Below, in pieces: positions 57,370-64,000 of a stretch of DNA of 64,000 nucleotides; within the stretch, counting starts at the first letter, position 1; each line of letters begins with the position of its first letter. The DNA comes from Pagrus major. Taxonomy: Eukaryota; Chordata; Actinopteri; Spariformes; Sparidae. The notes beneath the pieces are model-generated. The model had not been told where the DNA came from. It searched no databases and was given only the letters and a program-made list of their open reading frames with translations. The translations under genes were made by a program, and so were the position numbers. The stretch lies in NCBI RefSeq assembly GCF_040436345.1, contig NC_133232.1:17131720-17195719 (forward strand). Reading direction: 5' to 3'.

Positions 57370-57600
57370 TTGGAGGCTCCATCAGCCATAATTTGCACCT
57401 CAGCAGGATACAGTAACGCATATGTTCTGTTATATGCTAGGCTCCCAGAGCATCAACTTCACCTTGTCAGACTTTACATGGCCCTTGTTGCAGAAATGAT
57501 GAAATCTAATTATCACTGGCCAAGGGCATTGACTGATCTGATCTAGCTGTGGGTGTGATTTACCCGCTCTAGCATAATGTGCCCTCATTTAATCTGGTAA
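57370..57600. promoter_or_regulatory. Candidate conserved non-coding island in aff2 intron 1
   Basis: Repeat-free sequence of mixed composition (for example CACCTCAGCAGGATACAG, GAAATCTAATTATCACTGGC, GGGTGTGATTTACCCGC) with no durable frame and no transposon ends. It stands out from flanking AT-rich DNA. Conservation cannot be tested here. Confidence 0.25.
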
Positions 57601-58091
57601 CCAGTTCTGAATGAACTAAGAACCCCTTTTACCGCTTCAGAAATCCCAGTATTGTGAATACCGTGACCGAATCTGTAGTCTTGTGAAGTTTCAAGGTTCA
57701 AGGTGATCTGTTTGTCATTATACAACACGCAACGGCTTGATATGGGATGATGATGAAAACAGGTCTCTGTAAAGATGCAGGCGGAAGCTTTCACATGGCT
57801 TGGCCAGCCTGAGTCCCATTTTTACATTTCATTTTCCTGTGACCAGACTTTTGCCAGGAGCAGCCTCAAGCTTAAACTGGATTAGCATGACTCCCATCCT
57901 GTATGTCTTCCTCTCCTCCCTTGGGTGGTCTGGCTGGTCAGGTTGGATGGTGGAACAATACAGTGGGCAGTGATGGGTCCACTGCTCTTAATCCAAAATC
58001 CATGCATGCTTACTTTTCCAATTCTTCAATTTCCAGAAATGACTTTATTATCAGTGAAATTCATGCTAGCTTTGGCTGAGGATATCATGTA

Positions 58092-58860
58092 GGGCTGGGC
58101 AATATATTGATGTTATATCGTTATCATGGTATGAGACTATTTATCATCTTAGATATTGGATATCTTTATATCCTGATGTATTTTCCTGGTTTTAAAGGCT
58201 GCATAACAGAAAAGTGATGTAACTTTCTGAACTGACCAGACTGTTGTATGTTCTAATACCCTTTGACAGTGCTACTGCCTGACTGTTTTTAAAAATACAC
58301 ATCATCATTCACCGTTGTCAGTGACACACATTTCACTTTTAGTTAAGCTAGCTAGCAAAGTTTAACAACATGGACATAAGGAAATGGCTCAAAACCACAT
58401 CCACACCTTCAGAATCGACTACAGGATTTACTCCATCAAACTCAGAACATCCATCAGTTTCCAAAATCCTCCAGGCTCCATCAAGGGCGACCAACAATGT
58501 TTCTTAGAGTTTTGTGTTGCTGTTTAGGTTAGGTTAAGGCAACAAAAATACTTGGTTATGTTTAGGTAAGAAAATACCTGTTTAGGTTTAGGCAACAAAA
58601 GTACTTGGTTAGGTTAAGGTAAACATGGTTTGGGTTAAAATAGACTCTTTCATAACGTTAAACATGAAAGTATAACTTCTCCTATGTGCATAATTTTTTG
58701 GCCCTCAACCCTTGCAAAGTTTGACATTATAAAAACTTGATTTGTCAGTTTCAGTGATGGTCCTGGAGCAATACAAACACAGTGATATCAGATTATGCCA
58801 ATATAGCTATAAGCTATATCACCATTATTATGGATAGGAATTTATTTTAAATGATTGCAT
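58092..58860. mobile_element. GGGCTGGGCAATATATTGAT element with internal tandem repeat
   Basis: The left end AGGGCTGGGCAATATATTGA and an internal or right 'tatagctataagctatatca' segment are typical of a widespread fish MITE family. Within it, 58528-58645 is a degenerate tandem array of a unit like TTTAGGCAACAAAAGTACTTGGTTAGG. The right boundary is uncertain. Confidence 0.45.
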
Positions 58861-59814
58861 AAATTGGATCAGTTACAATCAATAAAGTTACAGTTACAGT
58901 TAGACTGTAACACACACTTTATTATTTATAGTCAATAAAAAAGGGTAGATTTTGATTTTGATTTATTTGTAGTGTATTAAAAAAAATTAAATGAACTTAA
59001 ATTAAGGTACATTTTAAACATTTAATGAAGCTACAATTAAGAAAAATCAACATGAATACACCCACAGCAAATAAAGATGACAAACATCAGACTAAAAGAC
59101 CCAACAGGCACTCAGTGGCTCAACGAGGTGCAATAAAAAGTCACTCATGAGTGCAGCTCGAGTACTTAGACTGAGGTATGTCTCTCTGAGCTGCAATATC
59201 TTTATTAAAAACGACTGATAGAAGAGAAGACAGAGTGTTCCCTGGATCAAAAGCTGTTTAAAACATTTCACTTGTTAGCTGCCAGTTTACCAAATAAACA
59301 GGAGTGGAGAGGGCTGCTCTGTGTTGAGATATTATTTTCTGTTAATGGTGTGCAAAAATGCAATTGCCTTGTCAATAGATGTGACTAAAAGCCTTGTAAG
59401 TACTAATTAGACCATAAAGCAGAATAGCTGTACTGTGCCGGATCTTCCCCAAGGGATCAGATCACCAGGCTTCTGTTGTAGCTGCTGTTCTAATATTGGC
59501 AGAGTTTCCCACCTTTTAATACTTGTATTCATCTGTGTAGTTATTGCTCCAGAGTCCTTTTTATGTCTTTTTTTTTTAAAGATTACTTTTGGGGTGGTTT
59601 TCTTTATCAGAGAATACACAGTGGAGAGATAAGGGGAGGCTTAGCTGTTGGAGAGTTTTTGAACCACATTCAAACCCACAAGAAGCACAAATATGATGTG
59701 GAAATTGGCAAAGATTGTAATATTAATCAAACATGTATCAGCATACAGTAGCTGGATATTTATTTGGGGGATTTTTTCAATGATATTTTATTTATGTGGT
59801 AATGCATGTATTTA

Positions 59815-60060
59815 ATTAGTAAACTATTTGTCTCAGATGATGGTCCTCATTTACTGTGAGAATTGAATTAGGAATGGGTCAGATTAAGTAATGAGGAGCT
59901 TGCTCGAAATTACATTCCTAATTTGTTGTTAAAACTAATTAAGAATTACTTTAATTAGTTAATCAAGTATTTGCTTGAAGTGCTGTTTCTTTAATTTGTT
60001 GTGAGACATTAATTAGTGATTAGTTTAATTAGTTAATGAAGTACAGTGTTTACTCTGTAA
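59815..60060. promoter_or_regulatory. TAATTA-dense island, candidate enhancer
   Basis: At least seven TAATTA or TTAATTAG cores occur in about 240 bases (for example TTTAATTAGT, ACTAATTAAG, TTTAATTAGTTAATCAAG, CATTAATTAGTG, TTTAATTAGTTAATGAAG). The TTTAATTAGTTAAT(C/G)AAGTA unit is present twice, about 83 bases apart. TAATTA is the core site of many homeodomain factors. It has no open frame. Whether it is conserved is unknown; AT-rich DNA can produce such clusters by chance. Confidence 0.35.
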
Positions 60061-60310
60061 CACTAATTCAGACAGCAGACATGTGTCATGATGATGTTAA
60101 TTCATTATGATGTGATTGTGCGTGATGATAACTGATTTATTGACCAACCACTTTTACAACCACTGCTACTCTTTCTATCACTGATATTAAGATCATCGTC
60201 TTTACTACACTATCTTTGAAAAACTCTCTTAACTGCTGTAACTTATTAAAAAACAACATTCAGTCTCATACATAATAGAAGTCGTGACTGGGCAAGGCAT
60301 ATCAGCAAGA

Positions 60311-60367
60311 CTGTGTGTGCGTGTGTGCGTGTGTGTGTGTCTGTGTGTGTGTGTGTGTACGTGTGCG

Positions 60368-60407
<40 letters not shown>

Positions 60408-60521
60408 GGAGGGTTTCGAGAAAGAGAGAGCACAAGAGAGCGAGAGACTTGGCAGTCAACACCAGGTAGCTTCTGCCCTCGTGCCCCCAAGATACCAAGA
60501 CAATGCACACACACACACACA

Positions 60522-60552
<31 letters not shown>

Positions 60553-60639
60553 CCCAGGTCCCGAGGATGGCAGAGCCATCTGCCAAGAGGAGCATGGTGC
60601 TGAGGAATGATAACACATGCACATAAAAACACACACGTG

Positions 60640-60695
<56 letters not shown>

Positions 60696-60755
60696 CTCTT
60701 TCTGTCTTTCTTTCTTTGAAACACACACACAAACACACACACATGCACACACACT
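60311..60755. repeat. GT tract followed by CA tracts (inverted dinucleotide repeats)
   Basis: A GT array at about 60313-60405 is followed by CA arrays at about 60505-60552 and 60607-60692, with further CA runs to about 60752. All overlapping long frames (up to 179 codons of Val-Cys or His-Thr) are artefacts of this repeat. Confidence 0.95.
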
Positions 60756-61329
60756 AGTTCTCTCCTCTCTGCAGCAGTTGGCAGTTGATACTGCTGATAC
60801 CTACTTTGTGGCTGTATATCTGTATAAATGTTCACAGACATATTGGAAAGCTGTCAGGCTGTCTGTCAGAGGGATGTTTTAGCCTTCTGAACTCAAACGT
60901 TTGAGCAGGTTCATTTAGTCCAACATCATTACGGTGAAAACACCAAGAGGTTGTGATGTTTCTAGCACAGGAGTGCTGCACATGTCCCCCCATGCCTGTC
61001 CTGGACCTGCAGTAAATATTTACAAATAGATAAATGCAGATTGCAGAGGGAAAAGCTTCCTCAAGGTTTCCATCAGACCAGTGTGCACACGGCATGCACA
61101 GGTCAGGTACCACTGAGGACACTGAGGTCATGTCCTCCACATTTATTCGTGGGAATTTTAAAAGGTTGTCTCCTGGCGGTGAATCTACAGTGGAGGTTAC
61201 AGTTTGTCCAATAATAAACTAAACTGTAAAGCTCCTGTGTCTTGCGTTGCAGCTGCTGAATTAAAGTTAAGGTGACGTCTGTGGGACACAATCTCACACT
61301 GCTCCATCAGCAGTTGCAAATGTAGATAA

Positions 61330-61514
61330 ACTGTGCTAGTTGTGTAAGCACCGACACTGCTCTGGTAGTCCGGCTAGCTGCACAGCTAACTGAGCTAACA
61401 AGCTAACAGAAGCTACAGTCATGGATGTTTAAAAACAACACAGTCAGCAGCAGTTAGCAGTTACTCTGTTAAGTATTGATTCAAGGTGGCCAACTCTTAC
61501 GTATTGCACCTTTA
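61330..61514. mobile_element. MITE half-copy (AGGTGCAATATGTAAGAA family)
   Basis: The right end CTTACGTATTGCACCTTTAA is the family terminus. The interior contains GGCTAGCTGCACAGCTAACT and AACAAGCTAACAGAAGC words. The left end is missing or diverged. Confidence 0.55.
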
Positions 61515-62609
61515 ATAAAAACATTATGTTAAACCTTATGATAGGACTTAGACCTGAACTTCTGATCAACCCAGTTCTATCGTGGTGAATTTTCATCATT
61601 GGGATAATCGTGAATTTCCTCACATGAATAACTTGAAAAAGCCCTCTACCTTGCTGTCATACAGTCCTATACTGTTTTTTCTTGTTTATTTTGAAATCCC
61701 TGTCACCATGGCTTGCACATTGTTAAAGTGAAGGTGAGTAAAAACTGTGGCTCCAAACTAAAAGACGACAGATAGATGGGGTTACCACCATTCATTTAGC
61801 CTTCATCTGTGCAGGAAGACCTTATGATTTATGATTACTTATTCAGGATTCTTTGATTGTCTTTCACTTAAAAATCTGTGAGGCCATACAAATATTTGTT
61901 TCCAAACAGTATGTAAGGTTAAAGTGATTCCAGTATGTTTCAGTGCAAATTTAGTTTTATTTTAAAGTTGTAAGAATATTTTGATAATTATTAAGAGGCT
62001 TTGTCTTTTTCCAGGCCACCATTTTAAATAAGAACTTGTTCTTAACGACATACCTGCTTAAATAAAGGTCAAATAAATTACATAAATAAAATAAAACTAT
62101 CGAGATGGTATTGTGAGCTGTGATGATGTTGGACAAGATAATCATGACATGACATTTTAATATTGTCCCATGCCTGGTACAGATACAGTACAGATACAGA
62201 TAACGCTGTACTCGCTCATCTCTTATAAATATATTTATTCAGTTCTGTATATCGCCCAACAACCTCGCAATTACATGCGTATCGTTGAAAAATAGACTTG
62301 AAGCTTTATAAATGCTTCAGGTTGTGGTCACACCAGTAAGACGCATCTAAGACGCAAGACTGCACAGAGCCGCTGCACACAGCTGCAGTGATTTGAAAGT
62401 GAAAAACGCGACTGATACTCCTACAGTTTAGGCATGGGGTTGTCAAATATTCAAAAATTTGAATCCCGGCAGCGCTTTACGATTTGGCTTGTGTGTGTGT
62501 CTGACTGGACTGACTAGAGTGAGTTGGCCTCACAGAACAGCAGATTAAATGCTGAATTCAAAATTAAAGGGAAATAATAAAAGTGACTTTGAAAGCAGGG
62601 AGGCACTGA

Positions 62610-62780
62610 GGAAGTGAGAGCGAGGCGGAGACGGAGAGGGCTAATGACGTAGCTTTTCTAGCCGAGGCCAATTTACTGTGAGGTTTCCAAAGGTCATCTC
62701 CTACATGGAGGCCTGTCTGTGACAAATTACATTATTTACAGCGGGTAGAAAGAGGCAGCGAGACCCGGAGAAACACAGAG
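62610..62780. promoter_or_regulatory. Candidate conserved non-coding island in aff2 intron 1
   Basis: Contains GGGCTAATGACGTAGC, GAGGCCAATTTACTGTGAGG and GTGACAAATTACATTATTTA. It is a repeat-free, non-coding stretch of mixed composition. Call made on texture only. Confidence 0.2.
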
Positions 62781-64000
62781 AGTAAAGAAAGAGGGAGGGA
62801 GGGCGAGAGTGTGTGTTTGACTGTAATTGGTCTACAGTGTTAACACGAGAACCCTGAAGACATTTGCTAACTCTTTGCCTAATGATGCTCTTATCAAAGA
62901 ACAACACCTGCATTTTTTGACACGGGACTGCTTCGTCCTACTTGCCATAAAGGGGTGTTTTACAGCAACATTTTGATGTTTTAATTTTGAGCGCATGTTG
63001 GACTGTACACTGCAGAGTCAGCTGATTCAACCGGCTCCTGTGGGACCGTTAAAATGACTCGTTTCAAAAAGGAATTTCAGGTAATTATCCGACAGCATCA
63101 TTGCTTAAACCGCCGTCTCTTTTACCTTTCTCTTTCTATGAGACAGAATCTTTTTAACTGGCTGCCAGTTCATCAAAGCTTTATAACTTACTGCCATAAA
63201 CACTTGATGTCATGCAGGTAAATCTTTTCAGAGAAAACCCCTGTGGAGCGGAGGAAGTGATGTGTTTGATGTTTCCCATTAGCTTGTCTTGAGGAGCGGT
63301 GGGTATTAAGCATGAGCAGCGTGGCTGGACAGAAAAAAAGGAAGCGGGCGCCACCTACAGAAACTCCAACGGCAGAAAAACCAAAGAAACAGAGATCACA
63401 TGCACTTTTTGACTGACAAGTGAACTCTGGAAAGTGCAGAGCAGAAGCTGTTTGATTGACAGGGAATCCATGGAAGCAGCCACAGATGGAGACAAAACCT
63501 GCGTCAAACCCTGAAATTTGTGAGATGATATAACATTTACAGTCTGTTACATTGTAGTGCAAGATGACGACGTGTTAATGCGTGTTTTATCTCGCGCTCC
63601 GTAATGATAATTCCTTTTGTTTCATTTTCTCACTACATACAACAAAGTCGACCACCAGCCGGTGAGATGAAGACATTTCAGTGGTTCTTATTCCCCCTGA
63701 AGGAAAGGACCCAGTTCCCCAAAGACCAGATTAGTGTGTATGTACGTCTGTGTGTCCCCTGGGCTATCCAGAGAAAGGAAGAGCCAAAGGGATTAGTAGT
63801 TAAATGGTTTGGGACTAGGGAATGAACAGAAATATTAATATTTAGATTTAACTTCTTCAAGGAAATGTCTTACATGAATAAAGCATAATATTTGATTAAC
63901 GTCCCACTGTAAAAGCACCAAAAATTTACTTTTTTGTTATTACCACTGCAGTACCCGTTTAAAATGTGCCTGTTTGGAACAGGCAGGTTGGCTTCAGTTG

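Larger units (their letters stand above)
47389..64000 (+). other. aff2: aff2 intron 1 (5' part), runs off the window
   Basis: 16.6 kb with no further exon detected. Mobile-element remains and simple repeats are listed separately. Repeat-poor islands with long runs of varied AT-rich sequence and homeodomain-like TAATTA sites occur at about 53290-53530, 57370-57600, 59815-60060 and 62610-62780. Frames of up to 179 codons here arise from GT/CA repeats or are unmatched. If aff2 has alternative promoters downstream, parts of this could be regulatory. Confidence 0.75.

Noticed and set aside
60229..60841. Overlapping frames of up to 179 codons on both strands
   Set aside because: Translations are Val-Cys and His-Thr polymers from GT/CA repeats.
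63312..63416. 34-codon ATG frame with a basic KKRKR stretch
   Set aside because: It has a complete start and stop and a nuclear-signal-like sequence, but no match I recognise and no supporting context. Very short frames like this are common by chance.
47389..64000. Search for aff2 exon 2 (YEQDRSALKKRE-type coding sequence)
   Set aside because: No frame with this sequence and an acceptor in the required phase was found, so the window is taken to end within intron 1.

Overview
This window looks like nuclear DNA from a ray-finned fish, most likely a percomorph teleost. The evidence is split vertebrate genes with GT-AG introns, large amounts of CA/GT microsatellite, and many short non-autonomous DNA transposons of the kind common in teleosts. 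I cannot name the species. No bacterial, organellar or viral gene is visible.

Three protein genes are supported, all on the plus strand. (1) rab33a lies at 3710-12645: four coding exons for a 282-residue Golgi-type Rab GTPase ending in CPC, with an unusually long N-terminal tail. (2) fmr1 lies at 20671-32294: 15 coding exons for a 610-residue FMRP with tandem Agenet/Tudor domains, KH0, KH1, KH2, a nuclear export signal, an RGG box and the PLVNGVS C-terminus. It lacks counterparts of human exons 11 and 12 and has a polyalanine tract in their place. (3) aff2 is represented only by its first coding exon at 47336-47388; the remaining 16.6 kb is intron 1. FMR1 and AFF2 are the human FRAXA and FRAXE fragile-site genes, so the window keeps their linkage and relative orientation.

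Layout: 1-3709 upstream DNA with GT repeats, inverted-repeat elements and an orphan ATG-plus-donor; 3710-12645 rab33a, with a 6.6 kb repeat-bearing first intron; 12646-20670 intergenic, including a transposon nested inside another; 20671-32294 fmr1, with a decayed zinc-finger-like relic in intron 1; 32295-47335 fmr1 3' UTR and the fmr1-aff2 intergenic region, with at least three candidate poly(A) sites; 46919-47388 aff2 TATA box, CT-rich leader, triplet-repeat 5' UTR and first exon; 47389-64000 aff2 intron 1 with mobile-element relics, a long palindrome, large GT/CA tracts and several AT-rich, repeat-poor islands that could be conserved enhancers.

I found no wholly new biological system. The best leads are small: the triplet-repeat leader of aff2 at the position of the human FRAXE repeat; a GCTAGC-rich hairpin where human FMR1 carries its CGG repeat; the collapse of the FMRP KH2 variable loop to polyalanine; a threefold TSS-hydrophobic-acidic-Leu motif in the Rab33a tail; the zinc-finger relic; and two nested insertions whose empty sites can be read from sister copies within the window.
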